Notes: generated by a model from the sequence alone, not told the origin. A stretch of 64,000 bases of DNA from Sthenelais limicola (GCA_942159475.1 OW804102.1:30076873-30140872), one strand, 5' to 3'; positions 1 through 10,844 are shown, counted from the stretch's first letter. Made by a program: numbers and translations.

Positions 1-10
1 AATCTGACCC
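1..10. mobile_element. Family A terminus cut by window edge
   Basis: The first ten bases end in TCTGACCC, the outer terminus of family A. The rest of the copy would lie upstream of the window. Confidence 0.45.
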
Positions 11-69
11 GTGTATAGATTGTATAGAATCTATAGGTGGGATATGCATGGGTTGTATATAAGTACAAT

Positions 70-137
70 CCACATCAATCAGCCTCATCACTGATATACC
101 ATTCTTATCTGATCTAAGAGGCTTTGAGCCCAGACTG
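70..137 (+). mobile_element. Family G fragment, right end
   Basis: Matches the right half of the G copy at 57145-57392: a stretch with ATACCATTCTTATCTG, then AGAGGCT and the terminal GAGCCCAGACTG. The left half is missing. Confidence 0.5.
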
Positions 138-403
138 ATCTTGTTATACCAAAGTGGGAATATGTGTTCCTGAACTGACCCCGACCTGACCGGAAGTTAC
201 CATCGCTAGGATACATGACTAAACAGTGACCATTTGGTCGATTTCAAAACCTGCATACTTGGTTTGGACTCAAATTCCTTTGCAACAAAATAATTCTGTG
301 CAAAACCTGTCATGGTGACGACTCATATCCAGGTAACAATTCCTGCAGCTACAACAAGAAGGCCATTGAGGCAGCAAAGTGTTGGAGACCTGAACCCATG
401 TGT
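138..403. other. No feature recognised
   Basis: Mixed-composition sequence with no convincing reading frame, repeat family or RNA. Confidence 0.4.
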
Positions 404-423
404 CAGTCTAATTTAGCACGATT

Positions 424-480
<57 letters not shown>

Positions 481-514
481 GATCTGCCGGTTGTATATTT
501 TCTGAAAATCCGAC
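404..514 (-). mobile_element. Family A fragment interrupted by a (TA)n microsatellite
   Basis: Starts with CAGTCTAATTTAGCA and ends with TTTTCTGAAAATCCGACCC, the first part of family A read on the minus strand. A run of about 25 TA units at 427-477 sits inside it, where other copies read ACTAAATGTGTACA. The TA tract therefore grew from the MITE's own AT-rich sequence. Confidence 0.7.
427..477. repeat. (TA)n microsatellite
   Basis: Uninterrupted TA dinucleotide run of about 50 bp inside a family A copy. Confidence 0.97.
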
Positions 515-1813
515 CCACGTATAAAACATACATACATATATGATATTATGTGCATTCCCCCTTGTAATCCCCTTACGCCAGCCTACATCCGGGCTCTGAC
601 TGCATTCCAGTATTGGCCAGGAGAAGTGTAATTTGCATAATGAGGCGTGGCTGCTGGTGCACCGAGTCTTACACCAGTGTTGATAGGGGCAGAGCAAATA
701 TAGGATTAGGCTGTAAAAAGGTGGTGAGGGAGGGGGTTGGGAAGACTAGGGGGTCGAAGTATGTGAGGGGGGGGGAGGTGGTGAAAGCATGGAATACCTT
801 CCATATCTTTTTTTAAGATTTAGATTCAGTAAGTGTATTCATATTACTCTCCCTCTATTTACGGTTTTCGTTGAACCCTGAATCTTCTTAATTAGCAAAA
901 TGTGTCGGATAGTGGTTGTTTTCGGTTACAAAAACAATTGATAATTAAATGTTGATAAATTAAAGGTATACATCAGAATATATTGGTTTGTATAAAACGA
1001 GCGATGTGGTTAATAATAAGATGAAGTTATAATTAATGTATAAGGGCTATTCATGCACAGGAGTTACAATAGTAAGTGAGTGATATCTGACAATGTTTCT
1101 CAGTGTTCAAAGCCCATGAAAATCTGTATTTGACTGTCCTTAATATATCAATATTTACGATGCCCTTCATTAAACCTTTAGTTACAGTCTAAATAGGTTA
1201 TTGAATTCATGAAACAGAATACTTATATTTTTTTCAACATCCCCACATAGATCTTTATAAACAAATTAGGCCTACTATTGGTTGTTATGGCACCTAAATA
1301 ATAAAGCACGATATTTAAAAACTACTTAAACCAATTGTATATTCTAAGATACACCGCATGCCACTGGATCATACTATGTACCGTGTATCATATGGTTTCC
1401 TTTTATCTTTATGAAACACACCCTAATTTAAAGTCCTACTTTCTGCCCCTGAACCCCTTACTACCCCCCCCCCCCCCACTACTCCCACCCGACCCCATCC
1501 ACCCTGGCTACTCTACAATGCCTATAACTGGCTACTCTACAATGCCCTCTCACGATCGCACTGTCTGGCCCTCTCTACAAAGAAGTGGTCAGTACATACA
1601 TGTACAGTCTACTCTCAGAATGTTGCTATCTATTGTAGTGGATATGTTTATTTGGTCTTCAGTTTGAGTTGATCTCTACGGAATTGCCTTTATTAATGTA
1701 TGGGTAACTAACACTAAAGCTACTGATTATGTACACATCATCATAGCCTTGTGCTTTAGGTTGTATTTTTTTAATGAATTTTATTGACAGAAGTTCTACA
1801 AAGTGTAGTAGTT
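515..1813. other. Unannotated AT-rich stretch
   Basis: No gene or known repeat family seen. It holds a G-rich patch near 720-780, a poly-C run at about 1465-1477, and two copies of CTGGCTACTCTACAATGCC at 1504 and 1528 (24-bp spacing). The short reading frames crossing the C-rich part look fortuitous. Confidence 0.4.
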
Positions 1814-2169
1814 CTCATTCGTCGCAAAAGGAAGTACATTAAGCTGATGTCATTGCAAGTTGTGGTAAATTTGATAATGTATGGTGTTGATACATGTACT
1901 AAATTTCGAAACTGTGAATGAAGTATATCCATGCATTTCTATGGTCATCCTATAGCGAATATTTAGCTACTTTACTAGTAAGTATCCACTGACAAATCTT
2001 GCAAACTTTTCAAAAATAAAAACATCAAACTAAAAAATATAGTAATACTATTAAGTGCCCTTATGTTAACCGTCATTGGAATCCGCTTGATCTAATCTTT
2101 TCAGATAATTATGATAACATCTCAAAAACTATTTTTTGCTACTTGTGACTCATTTTCCTGAAACACATC
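1814..2169 (+). mobile_element. Family C MITE, copy 1
   Basis: Aligns with the C copy at 37248-37648. Shared landmarks in order are TCGCAAAA, CATGCATTTCTA-GGTCATCCTAT, TTTACTAGTAA, TCATTGGAATCCGCTTGAT, and the right end with CTACTTGTGACTCATTTTCC followed by ACACATCA. The left terminus is eroded. Confidence 0.7.
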
Positions 2170-2415
2170 ACAAATGCTAGTGTATCATTACTGAGCGAGT
2201 GATATATCATCGTATTTCCTAGATCACTCCATGAAATTTCAGTATTAAAACTACATTAGCCGACTCGCTCTGCAAAAAAACAACTGAATCCTAGTTTATG
2301 CCTGAACGTTATTTAATGCCTTTTTGGGGTAGGGACTAAAGTCGCCTCTCTCCTGCCTTTCCCCAAGAGAGCGATATGTCATCATATTTTGAAATTCGCT
2401 TCCAGAAATGTATGA

Positions 2416-2597
2416 GTGAAATCTTCTGAAGATGTACAATTTTTCATGACCCAGCTTCGAAAATATTAACTCAAATTTAAGACAATAATGGGGTTCGAAA
2501 TACAGTTTAACATATTTTATTTTTATGCAATATAATACATGTTTAGATACAGCTATAGTATCTATCATTTTTCAGCCTTATTTAACATATTTTACTA
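2416..2597 (-). mobile_element. Family A MITE, degenerate copy
   Basis: Retains CTTCTGAAGATGTACAAT, CTCAAATTTAAGACA, GAAATACAGTTTAACAT and TTTTTCAGCCTTATTTA in the order of family A on the minus strand. It is more diverged than most copies, so it is probably older. Both termini are mutated. Confidence 0.6.
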
Positions 2598-2807
2598 TGC
2601 TGGCTATATATACCTCTATTTTCCCCTTATTTTTCTACTCTTTCTTTTCTGTGACATTTTCTTATTATTTCTGAGATACCCTTATAGTATACCGTTACGC
2701 GTGAGCGACAAAGGTTTCTGTTACATGATTAAATAATATACCCTGCTGATTAGGTATACAGAGCACTGGATATAGTATGTGTTTCTGTATTTTTGACCAT
2801 CAGTAGA

Positions 2808-2924
2808 ATAAAAACATCATAACCCTGAGGAAGGTTAATGAGAACCGAAACGTTGGACTAATTTAAATAGAATCATCCAGCAACCATTATCCAGTCGTCT
2901 TCTTTCCGGGTTTGATGTTTTATT
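2808..2924 (+). repeat. Inverted repeat enclosing the hammerhead-like motif
   Basis: An arm AATAAAAACATCATAACCC at 2808-2825 is answered by GGGTTTGATGTTTTATT at 2908-2924, complementary apart from one or two extra bases. The hammerhead-like core at 2825-2854 lies just inside the left arm. The arrangement suggests the end of a small retroelement or retrozyme-like unit. Confidence 0.55.
2821..2858 (+). ncRNA. Hammerhead ribozyme-like motif, locus 1
   Basis: The core reads CTGAGGA (2825-2831), then a stem II with GGTT (2833-2836) pairing AACC (2843-2846), then GAAA (2847-2850), then CGTT followed by GG. CUGANGA, a stem, GAAA and a GUH cleavage triplet are the hammerhead core. Penelope-like retroelements are known to carry minimal hammerheads of this layout. 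An A-C mismatch closes stem II and the flanking stem I is weak (about two pairs), so activity is doubtful. It may be a decayed Penelope terminus. Confidence 0.45.
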
Positions 2925-3871
2925 CCCTCTTATAACACAAATATCTTATATCTAAAAACAGATGTTAACGTGTAGAACTGCCCATGTTACATTTTTTCGA
3001 CCTGGCTCCAATTGGCATTTATTAAGGTAGGATCTCTTTGAGACGGAAAACTCATTCCAAGCACCAGGAGGGGCGAGATTCCCGGGATCTACTGTACTTG
3101 GCTCTTCCACGAACCGGGTCAATTACCGGCTTTGGTGAATAAAAAAAAGGCGTGAAACAAGTAAATTGAAGCTGCATCGAAATGCCCAGACGACTTTTGG
3201 CCAGAGCAGTTGCCATGGTGAGAGAGATTGAGATATCCACACCTCCCCCCGCCTGGTCATCTATATGTAAAACACGCTGTGCCACTCGGGGAAGGAGTGG
3301 GCGGAGGGAGGGAGGGAGGTGATGGGAAGAGTCAGTTTGGGATTTTTTTATTCTGGAACTTGAGGTTGAAGGACTAGAGAGAGTATTGACCATATTGCGG
3401 TTATATTTATGATATCGATATGAATGTATCCTAGTTTGGGTTGAAACCAGACAATTTCCTTTTATTATCTGATACACCTTTTGCTTTTAAACTGTGTTAC
3501 AGTATTACTTTAGGTTAATTCATCTGTTTTTGTATTGTATTCAGGGTAAATGACCTATTCTTGTTTCGATATGGGTATCAATGTAATTCATATTGCTGGC
3601 CAGGACTTGAATACACAAGCTCGTGTTACCCTATGAAGGATGCATGTTGTAATCTATAGTTGTATTGAAGCACCGTCTGTAATGTTATGTGCTCATCGTA
3701 TTTTTTGAAGTTGAGGGACTAGCAATAATACTCAATATTTTAACATTATTCTGTTATGATCCATATGAATATTGACCCTTTGGATTGAGACCAGGGGATT
3801 GTTGTTGTTCTGTGAAGGATTCATATATAGTTAAACTGCAGTGTAATTGAAGAGGTCAATATTTATTAATT
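2925..3871. other. Unannotated stretch
   Basis: No gene or family copy recognised. A 141-codon minus-strand frame at 3052-3477 is rich in Ser, Arg and Pro and shows no domain I can name; I regard it as chance. Confidence 0.4.
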
Positions 3872-4216
3872 AATAGGGGAGTTGCAAAGCCGTCATTTTG
3901 GATCTTGATTCGCATGGAATTATGGGAGTAATGGTACAGTATGAAATCTAAAAGAATGTTATGTTGAGCATGGAATATTTATCAATGCTTTAATGTCAAT
4001 ACCCATGTGTTATACATGTTTCCATGACCCTTGACTTCATCTTTCCCATCATGCATTTGGTTTTCATAAATCATCTATACAAGCTATGACATTGGTGAAA
4101 ACAATTTTGCAATTTTTGATAAAAATGTTGCCAAGTTTGTATGTTAGACTTGAACTGAATCCGTCCCAGCATGCACTGTGACAGACATGCGCAGTGAGAC
4201 ATGCAACTCCCCTATT
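3872..4216 (-). mobile_element. Family B MITE, complete copy
   Basis: Bounded by AATAGGGG and CCCCTATT, 345 bp. The left end continues AGTTGCAAAGCCGTCATTTTG and the right end carries CCCAGCATGCACTGTGACAG and ATGCGCAGTGAGACATGCAA. This is the minus orientation relative to the copy at 14846. No coding capacity. It sits in an ATTAATTA-rich site, which hides the TSD. Confidence 0.85.
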
Positions 4217-4256
4217 AATTAATTAATTAATTAATTAATTAACCAATCAATTAATA
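4213..4256. repeat. (ATTA)n microsatellite at MITE edge
   Basis: A run of TTAATTAA units directly abuts the right terminus of the family B copy. Confidence 0.85.
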
Positions 4257-4915
4257 GTAACCTACCTACGAACGCTCTGTACAATAATATATAATAGCAG
4301 GCCTTTCTACTTGAATTGTGTACATCAGTCAAATCATCATACAATTACGATACCAGCCAGATACGAGGCCTCTAAGCCTTATTTAAGATAAGATTATATA
4401 TGTCCATGCAATGCCGTAACAGACTAATTTAGTGCTACATACTACCATGGAAACCGAACTAATGCTTCAGAAATGTGGTTCCTATGCAGAATGCTGCGTA
4501 ATAACTTTTATATGAGCTCACCAATAAAAAGGCCAAGGAAAGGATTTTTGAATAATATTATCTGTAAACTTGGATAATAATAGGCCAACCATGTGTTTCT
4601 CAGGCAAGAAGCAGATTTCCGTGAGCAGCTAAGGTTGCCATTGATGAGGCAGGCTAATCTTAGAGTAGACAGACCAGAGTGAGTGATTTATTTGTAAGTG
4701 TATTGACAAAAACACCATGTTGTATGACGGCTGTGATATATATACTTGATCACGAGTGTCAAAAACCACTCTATCTGTCTGCCCAGGCCTGTCATGGTAC
4801 ACATATTAACCTTATCACTGAGGGCTGCGTCTATAGGACCAATATTGTCATTTTTTCTTTTTCACTTGAATCTTGAGTTGAGTGTCATTTGGGTCATGCA
4901 GGTGGTGGTTTAATC
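4257..4915. other. Unannotated stretch
   Basis: AT-rich sequence without recognisable genes or family copies. The frame at 4679-4876 has no features of a known protein. Confidence 0.4.
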
Positions 4916-5060
4916 TCAACCTCTCTCACTCACCCCTTCCCCTCCCCCTCCCTCTCCCCTTCCCCTCTCCCCTCTCCCCTCTCCCCTCCCTCCCCCCCCC
5001 CCCCGCCTCCCCCCCCAAGCATCCCCCAGCACCACCACCACACACCGACACCTACACACA
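4916..5060. repeat. CT/C-rich simple repeat
   Basis: Imperfect CCCCT/CCTCTCC units, then long C runs, then a short CCA and CACA tract. Reading frames here are Pro/Ser/Leu low-complexity artefacts. Confidence 0.9.
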
Positions 5061-5654
5061 CAGACGTTTAGAATTTGCAGACATGAGAATTATTTCCTTT
5101 GAAACAGTGTATACATACATGATGCTACCTCTACACAAATTACTGAGACCATTAAATAAACTTCTCCAAATCGCATCATTCATTAATCAAAAGTAATTAT
5201 ATGTCAACATCACCTGAACAATAATGAGTTGGAACATGTCAACAGTGCAATCCTATACTAACAAATCACACACCACCCACACCCTAAAATGCTATATGCA
5301 AACGCATAAATCTGTCTTGATCAATTGATAGTAATTGATGATGAAAGAATGCTTAAAGTTCCTTTACAGGTGCATAGCAGGGAAAAGTAGCTAAGGAATG
5401 ATACATGTAAAGTACGGATATCTTAAATGTAACGAGCCCCCGGGCAAGTGTGTGTAGTAGAGGCATACCATTTCCCCTAGCCCCAGTGCCTTTTAGCAAA
5501 AACACAAGCTTGTATGCGTCATTAAGCATTGCCTTGAACAAGCCTGGGGCTTTGATACTTGATCATTTTTAATGTGATTTATTCACAAGATGTCTTAATG
5601 ATGTTAACAGCATATAAATGAAATACGGCTAACTATGTTTCCAGGCATAAACAA
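5061..5654. other. Unannotated stretch
   Basis: No gene or repeat family recognised. It leads into the left half of a family C copy near 5655. Confidence 0.4.
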
Positions 5655-5728
5655 GCATAGAAGTACTTGTTAGAAGTCTTAATGTTTCCTATTATTGGAG
5701 TCCGCTTGGTCGCATCTTTTCAAATATA
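5655..5728 (+). mobile_element. Family C MITE, left part of a copy split by the LINE
   Basis: Reads AAGTCTTAATGTTTCC, TTATTGGAGTCCGCTTGGTC and CTTTTCAAATAT, which in intact C copies is followed directly by GATGATATCTC. That continuation appears at 8467, on the far side of the LINE. The extreme left end of C is not clear. Confidence 0.65.
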
Positions 5729-8460
5729 TATGTTTGTTTGTTTGTTTCTTTATTGACAGCATTTCATTACTTTACAAATGATCATTCTCAGCATGTCTAA
5801 AATATTACAGAAAATTTAGTGGAATACATTCAATATGATTATTAATTAATTTCAAACTAAATACAACATTCTAACATTTAAGTATATTGATCATAGAGTT
5901 CGACCCTTTGTCGCTTTATACACATAATCGCCCCCCGTCGGTTCAATAGCGAACTACCCATATGATATGGTAGCATTGAGTGTCGCCACCTACCGGCTCA
6001 CGTCAACAGTCATTGGAGCCTGTAACTGAGATAGGTTAATTCCTCTTACTGTTAATATCACCCTTATAAGAATAAAAGATGATAAAATGCACAAATGTTT
6101 TTTGTATTTCTTCATATAGGTAAAAATCGCATTAAAAACATAGGTTCGGGTTCTGGGTCCACAAAATAAGCTAGTATCCCTTAATATATTTCTTCGTTCT
6201 CTCTAAACTCTGCCCAAAGTTTTTCTTTTATTTTAATCTTGAAGTTCGGCAGATCAAGATTATTTCTAATCACAGGAGGTAGGTCGTTCCATATATTATC
6301 AGATTTAGCCAGACAAGATCTGGAAGTATTGTCTTTTTTCCATCTATGTACATTAACTTTTCTCCCATCGTCGCCTCGTATATTCATATTTCTGTTCCTA
6401 ATAATGAAGGAGCCTGTCCGATGTATAAGAGATAACATTCGACCTTTCCTGCGGAGGTGCAATGGTAATATTCCACACCTTGTATGGATATTATAATTCG
6501 AAACATGCCCCCTCACGTTCATAATAGTTCTAAGCCCTTTATTTTGAGTCTTTTGTAATTTCTGGTGTATATTTTGTGGGCCCAGATCCGTGCAGACAAT
6601 GCTATTCTCAAGTATTGGCAATACAAATGTTTTATAGAGCGAAAGGGCAATATCAGGACCAACATAAGGCAGAACTTTTCTAATCTTATTAATCTCAAAA
6701 TAGGCTCTCTTGGTGGTAAAATTCACCATCTGTTCCATTCTTAGATCAGAGTCGACAAGTAATCCTAGATATTTAAAAATCTTAGTTTCCTCAATACGAT
6801 CATTCAATAATCTATAATTTGGTATATTCTTATTCTGCCTTCTGTTACCGTTTATACGTTGTATCCTGGTCTTGCCTATATTAAGCTTGAGGCCATTGTG
6901 CAGGCACCATTTCTCAAACTTTAATATGTCACCCTGTAGCACATTCACATCATTTTCATTTTTAATTTCCCTCCATATTACACAGTCATCCGCGTATAAT
7001 TGTACTTTTGAGGCAAAGTTCATTTCCATTAAGTCGTTCATATATAGAACGAACATGATGGGCCCTAGTATACTTCCCTGGGCCACGCCGGCTGACAGTC
7101 CTACTTCATCTGATACTTCATTATTTATTCGCACCGTTTGAGTTCTGTTAGTGCAGTAATTTCTTAATAATTTTAGACCATTATTCCTGAACCCCAGAGC
7201 ATTCAGTTTAGACAGTAACCTATCCAAATTGATCGTGTTAAACGCCTTGGATAGATCGAAATATACAAGGTCTGAGTTTCTTCCATTATCTTTGGTTTTC
7301 AGAAGGTCCAAAATGAGGTGACTGAGAGCAGTTTCTGTACCTCTACCTGAGGTAAATCCATGTTGCTCAGTAATAATTATGTTGTTATCTATAAAGTATT
7401 CATCTAGTTTTTCTTTCATTATTTTTTCAAATATCTTGCCAGCCAGGGAAGTAATTGTAATAGGTCTTAGGTTATCTACCTCAAAATTATTTAATTTCTT
7501 GGGAATGACCGTGCATATTCCCCTTTTCCACACATTTGGATATTCCCCACTAATTCTGATTTTATTCAGGAGGTTAGTGAAGTTTCCAATGTCAGATGTA
7601 AGGCATAATCTTAAGAATATGGTAGGCAGATCTCTATGTCCGCTACTTTTGCTGTTGTCCAGAACCATAATCTTTTTTAGCACATCGTCAATTAATATTT
7701 CTTCATCCCATGTGAATCTGCTGTTCAGAGTAACCAGATCAGGCATATTTTGTTGTATAGTGACTCTGGAAGTAATATTTGCAAAATAGATGTTTGCCAT
7801 ATCGGCAGCAGCCTTACCAGTATAGGATTGATCATTTTTTATTATAGCCTCTATATTTGTTCTTGTTTTTGTGGAGGTCTTGGTTGGATAAATTTCTGAC
7901 AAGTGATCCCAGAATTTCCTTCCATTACTGGAATGTAATCTAAGTATCTCAAGAACTGCTTCTCTCTTTGAAGTAATTAGTTTACTTTTCAACCTTTTTC
8001 TCTGTGCTTTAGCTGCCTTCCAGTCATTCTCTCTGCCTGATCGTTTGGCTATTGTAAACAACCTATTCTTATCTCGTATCATGTTTTTAACATCTCTAGA
8101 TACGTTCCCTTTATACCTTGGTTTTATTACAATTTCCTTCATGGGATAAAGCTTATCTAGAATTCCTAGGTATTTTTTACTCAGAGTTTCCCAGAATATA
8201 TTGACTTCTAGATCTTCCAATGGTATCACTGGGAGGTTTAGATTACAAGCGTTCATTTCCCTTTGGACAGCTTCAGTATTCAACTTTCTGGCTAAATTTC
8301 TGGTATTAACCTTTTTGGTTTCATTGAGGAGGTCAGATCTGCCTCTACTCTTTTTTATTATAGCGTATATCGGTAGATGATCAGATAATAATATGTCCAG
8401 GGTACCAGTTTTGTTGACAAACCTACAGTCACTCATGATCAGATCAATCGTGCTACTAGT
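5729..8460 (-). mobile_element. 5'-truncated non-LTR retrotransposon (LINE), APE type
   Basis: On the minus strand this element holds the tail of an AP-endonuclease domain, a complete reverse transcriptase, an ORF-less 3' UTR (5749-6180) and a short (AAAC)n-type tail at 5731-5747 next to an AATAAAG signal. The 5' end stops within the endonuclease, at about 8457-8466, where family C sequence resumes. 5' truncation and a simple-repeat tail are typical of CR1/Jockey-group elements. The uninterrupted ORF points to a fairly recent insertion. Exact TSDs could not be fixed. Confidence 0.88.
6181..8436 (-). CDS. LINE ORF2 polyprotein fragment: endonuclease C-terminus and reverse transcriptase
   Basis: A 751-residue frame; it would copy the element's RNA into DNA at a nicked target. 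The listed start is only the first Met: the frame stays open upstream to about 8460 and encodes STIDLIMS, typical of the end of an APE domain. Residues 13-22 (LDILLSDHLP) contain the conserved SDH of APE endonucleases. The RT region follows: RPITITSLAGKIFEK (324-338), motif A YFDLSKAFNTI (392-402), motif B AGVAQGSILGP (449-459), catalytic YADD (481-484) and GKT (521-523). The C-terminal part (650-751) has RRKGRMLSLIHR and a NIWNDLPPVIRNN segment, usual in CR1/Jockey-group proteins. No internal stop is present. Most of the endonuclease is missing, so this copy is unlikely to be autonomous. Clade assignment beyond CR1/Jockey-like is not certain. Confidence 0.93.
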   Translation of the reverse strand: MSDCRFVNKTGTLDILLSDHLPIYAIIKKSRGRSDLLNETKKVNTRNLARKLNTEAVQREMNACNLNLPVIPLEDLEVNIFWETLSKKYLGILDKLYPMKEIVIKPRYKGNVSRDVKNMIRDKNRLFTIAKRSGRENDWKAAKAQRKRLKSKLITSKREAVLEILRLHSSNGRKFWDHLSEIYPTKTSTKTRTNIEAIIKNDQSYTGKAAADMANIYFANITSRVTIQQNMPDLVTLNSRFTWDEEILIDDVLKKIMVLDNSKSSGHRDLPTIFLRLCLTSDIGNFTNLLNKIRISGEYPNVWKRGICTVIPKKLNNFEVDNLRPITITSLAGKIFEKIMKEKLDEYFIDNNIIITEQHGFTSGRGTETALSHLILDLLKTKDNGRNSDLVYFDLSKAFNTINLDRLLSKLNALGFRNNGLKLLRNYCTNRTQTVRINNEVSDEVGLSAGVAQGSILGPIMFVLYMNDLMEMNFASKVQLYADDCVIWREIKNENDVNVLQGDILKFEKWCLHNGLKLNIGKTRIQRINGNRRQNKNIPNYRLLNDRIEETKIFKYLGLLVDSDLRMEQMVNFTTKRAYFEINKIRKVLPYVGPDIALSLYKTFVLPILENSIVCTDLGPQNIHQKLQKTQNKGLRTIMNVRGHVSNYNIHTRCGILPLHLRRKGRMLSLIHRTGSFIIRNRNMNIRGDDGRKVNVHRWKKDNTSRSCLAKSDNIWNDLPPVIRNNLDLPNFKIKIKEKLWAEFRENEEIY

Positions 8461-8522
8461 GATGATGATGATATCTCAAAATCAAATGTTCGCACCTTTA
8501 GATTTTCCTGAGACACATCACT
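8461..8522 (+). mobile_element. Family C MITE, right part of the split copy
   Basis: GATGATATCTCAAAATC, then a mutated GTTCGCAC, then ATTTTCCTGAGACACATCA match the right end of the other C copies and continue the piece at 5655-5728. Confidence 0.7.
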
Positions 8523-9555
8523 TTGGTCACCATCAGGTGCGACCATGTCTAACAGATGGCATATGCATGGACTTCGTCATAATACCAGACATCACTTGAC
8601 TCTTGATGACAATACACTACAGATATACAGGCTAACCTGTCATTATTCCCACACCACCTGTGACTCCACCAAAATGATACAGTTATGTCAATGTTACAAT
8701 TCATCAATAACTGCATTTGATAATGTTTGATTTTAGGAGATGAGTTGAGTGGCCCTAGATATCGGGACCATGATTTAAGAGAATGGGGATGAGGATGAGT
8801 AAGGAGGAAGAGTTAGAGACCTCTACACTGTGGAATAGGAGATGCATGTTGATGCAATTTTACCTTACATTTTCAAGTTGTATTTATAGTTCATTAGGTC
8901 TGGTGTGCATGTTGTTGGGGCATACTTCCACATTTCCTCTTGGGAAACACAATGAGATAAATGGTGAACTACAAAAGGACAATTCCAACTAGTAACAGTA
9001 AACCACTGCAACTTTACACAGGTACCAGTAACAGTCACTGTTACTTGTTGACTGGAAGACCAGCTACGATAGAGAGCTGATCTATCATGGGACTCTGTGA
9101 CATGTATTGATTGATGTACTCCATAGCCTGTGCTACTATTACTTTCTACCCTCATGACGATAGAACATCTTGCACTTTATCAAAGTTTCTAGTATATCAA
9201 AAGATTACTATCATTCAACTTTTAAGGGTCACTTTCTTGTTCTCAGTCCTATGCTAAGTGGAGTAAGCGAAATATAGTTCCACTGCATAATAGAGAAAAA
9301 AACAACTACTGCCTTTAACTAACCACGATAGAAAGGAAAGTTTAGTGCCCATCAATCACACAAGACACCATGTTACATTTTATGAACCTATTCACAGAAA
9401 ACTACAAGGATAAGCAAAGGCTTTGTGTTTCAAGAGGAGACTTGTTCTTCTTTGAATTACCTTCCTAGGTGAGGAACCCCATTAGGAGTGATGAGAGTTG
9501 TTGTTTTCATACAGAGGTGAATATATAAACCATTTAAAGAAATGTAATGTTATCC
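8523..9555. other. Unannotated stretch
   Basis: No family copy or gene recognised. Short open frames on both strands look fortuitous. A small inverted repeat, GTAACAGTCACTGTTAC, lies near 9030-9047. Confidence 0.4.
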
Positions 9556-10110
9556 AATAGGGGTGTTGCATGTCTCACTGCGTTTGATTTTTACAACGCA
9601 CACTGCGATGGATTCATTTCAAATAGGGGACTTGCATAGCCGTCATTTTGAATCTTGATTCTAATATAATTATAGGACTAAGGGTACAGTCTAAAATCTA
9701 TAGAAAACATGTCATATTTAGCATGGAATATCTATCAGTGCCCTAATGTCAATATCCATGTGTTATATATGTTTCCATGACCCAAGTGCCCATATTTTCC
9801 ATCATGCATTTGGTTTTCATAGCTATTTTATACAAGCTCTGATATTGGTGAAAACATTCTTGCAATTTTCGAGAAAAATGTTACCAAAGATTTTTTTATG
9901 TCAGATTTGAACAGAATTGATCCCAGCATGCACTGCAGTAGACATGTGCAGTCAAACAAGCAAATCCCCTATTTGACACACAAATATTTAGCAACATCTT
10001 TGTCGACAAATGCACATTTCTTTTAGCAATATAATAGCTTGTGTAAATGAAATAAAAAAAAAGAAAAAATCTATGAAAAACAAATCCAAGATGGGAAAGA
10101 TGAATTATTA
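9556..10110 (+). mobile_element. Family B MITE (outer copy) split by a second B element
   Basis: AATAGGGGTGTTGCATG and CACTGCG at 9556 start a plus-orientation B copy that runs to TTCATTTCAA at 9621. Its continuation (GACACACAAATATTTAGC, ATAGCTTGTGTAAATGA, GATGGGAAAGATGA) resumes at 9974 after an entire opposite-orientation B copy. The far right terminus is lost or too diverged after about 10110. Confidence 0.75.
9622..9973 (-). mobile_element. Family B MITE, complete copy nested in another B
   Basis: AATAGGGG to CCCCTATT, 352 bp, minus orientation, with CATAGCCGTCATTTTGAATC at the left and CCCAGCATGCACTGCAGTAG near the right end. It interrupts the outer copy at TTCAAA / TTTGACA. Confidence 0.88.
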
Positions 10111-10727
10111 TTTTTCGGGAATAAGTAAAACATGGCTGTTTAGTAGCTACGATCATAGCCCTTCACAATCACTATCAGGGCTATGGAAAAGAAGCGCTTG
10201 AAACGGGGAAGGTGGAATTGCTGTAGTTTGTGTAGACTTGCAGAAGTTTATAACCCCTCACTATGATAATAAAATCAATGTTTAACGTCTTATCTCCCTA
10301 CTTGTTACCTTTCAATGCTTGATGTGAAGAATTAATCAACTGCGGGCAGAGTTTTCACCTGCTCTACACAAAAAAAACGGCGAGTGAGACATTTTGTTTC
10401 CAGTGTATGAAATGGCAAAAAACAACAACTGCCTGAGAGAGGTTGCAACGGGCCCATGCATACGTTTTGCCCTAACGTGGTAACCGAGTCCTAAAACGTG
10501 ACGTTTTTTAGACGCACTTGCACCGTTTTTTTGCTCATTTACATACTTTGGGGCATGCGCAATGAGACATCAACAAGTCAGAGCGCCATGTTCCAATATC
10601 GAAAAGATTCTGGCACAGATATGCAGATAATAAACCTAGCAGTTCTCTGTATATTTTGCACATCCTCTCCCAAGAATGTACCGTAAGCATTGCAAAAAGT
10701 TATAGATTAAGGACATATAGTTTATTA
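10111..10727. other. Unannotated stretch
   Basis: No gene recognised. GGGGCATGCGCAATGAGACAT near 10551 recalls family B internal sequence but is too short to call. Confidence 0.35.
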
Positions 10728-10807
10728 TAGCTTTTTACACTGACATTAAACTCCCATAATTTCACGCAAACCGAGATTCAAGATGACGGTCATGTAAATT
10801 CCCTATT
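10728..10807 (+). mobile_element. Family B right-end fragment
   Basis: AGCTTTTTACACTGACATTA, CTCCCATAATTTCA, GAGATTCAAGATGACGGTCA and the terminal AAATTCCCTATT match the right end of plus-orientation B copies. Confidence 0.7.
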
Positions 10808-10844
10808 CCAGAAGAGAGTAGATATTGGTGGCAATTATTACCAA

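Noticed and set aside
6239..7789. Plus-strand frames opposite the LINE (85 to 136 codons)
   Set aside because: Antisense shadows of the reverse transcriptase frame.
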